A DNA stretch of 6,694 nucleotides. Origin: Hyphomonas sp. UBA5111 (GTDB lineage: Bacteria; Pseudomonadota; Alphaproteobacteria; Caulobacterales; Hyphomonadaceae). The notes under the pieces are model-generated. The model did no database searches. It saw only the letters and a program-made list of their open reading frames with translations, and had not been told where the DNA came from. Below are positions 6,607 to 6,694 of this stretch, one piece after another; position 1 is the first letter of the stretch; the number at the start of each line of letters is the position of its first letter. The translations under genes and the position numbers were made by a program. The stretch spans positions 1-6,694 of the forward strand of contig DHZF01000128.1 in assembly GCA_002414505.1 (NCBI GenBank), in the 5' to 3' direction.

Positions 6607-6694
6607 CTAATCAAGCTGACGCTTCAAATCCTTCATCACGCCGGAAAAATCGAGGCCGCCATGACCCCTACTATCCAGATCCTGATAGATTTTT
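6607..6694 (-). CDS. C-terminal end of a 3-hydroxyisobutyrate dehydrogenase-like NAD(P) oxidoreductase (partial)
   Basis: Reading the minus strand from the window edge gives 28 codons ending at TAG (6607-6609). The peptide contains IYQDLDSRGHGGLDFSG followed by VMKDLKRQ. A C-terminal pattern of Y..L...G.G..DFS.V...L is typical of beta-hydroxyacid dehydrogenases (3-hydroxyisobutyrate dehydrogenase, tartronate semialdehyde reductase and related imine reductases), where it forms the last helices of the all-alpha domain. The catalytic lysine and Rossmann motif are outside the window, so the substrate is unknown. Support for a real gene end is the position of the stem-loop just after the stop and the coding-like codon use. 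The peptide is short, so the family call is moderate. It runs in the same direction as opgGH. Confidence 0.6.
   Translation of the reverse strand, partial: KIYQDLDSRGHGGLDFSGVMKDLKRQLD

Noticed and set aside
1..6694. tRNA, rRNA, CRISPR array, insertion sequence or phage genes
   Set aside because: I saw no cloverleaf-like run, regularly spaced direct repeats, transposase motifs or terminal inverted repeats, and coding sequence fills nearly all of the window.

Overview
The window is a G+C-rich Gram-negative chromosomal segment with no RNA genes, CRISPR array or mobile element that I can recognise. A TonB-dependent receptor, a lipoprotein-type OpgG and OpgH, strong third-position G/C preference and compact ATGA-overlapping genes suggest an alphaproteobacterium. 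A marine or freshwater Hyphomonadaceae- or sphingomonad-like organism is a guess from family resemblance, not something the sequence proves.

Left half (1-2537, plus strand): a possible uptake-and-hydrolysis module. It starts with the C-terminal end of a TonB-dependent outer-membrane receptor (1-228). A strong stem-loop follows (238-275). Then come a spinster-like MFS transporter (334-1632) and an alpha/beta hydrolase (1629-2537), joined by a 4-base ATGA overlap. The simplest reading is that a compound enters through the receptor, crosses the inner membrane by the MFS carrier, and has an ester, lactone or similar bond cleaved in the cytoplasm. The substrate cannot be read from the sequence.

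Right half (2548-6431, minus strand): an opgG-opgH operon for osmoregulated periplasmic glucans. OpgH is the membrane glucosyltransferase that makes and exports the beta-glucan backbone. OpgG is the periplasmic glucan-modifying protein, here made as a predicted lipoprotein from a TTG start. The two genes also share an ATGA overlap. The operon ends tail-to-tail with the hydrolase, only 10 bases apart.

Right edge: the opgGH leader (6432-6606) carries two separate perfect inverted repeats and, further upstream, a 9-bp GC-rich stem-loop. The stem-loop lies just past the stop of a minus-strand gene (6607-6694) of which only the last 28 codons are visible. That tail resembles the C-terminus of 3-hydroxyisobutyrate dehydrogenase-like enzymes.

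I see no clearly new system. The most informative points are the receptor/MFS/hydrolase cluster with unknown substrate, the lipoprotein form of OpgG with a long proline/acid-rich linker, and the double dyad in the opgGH leader.
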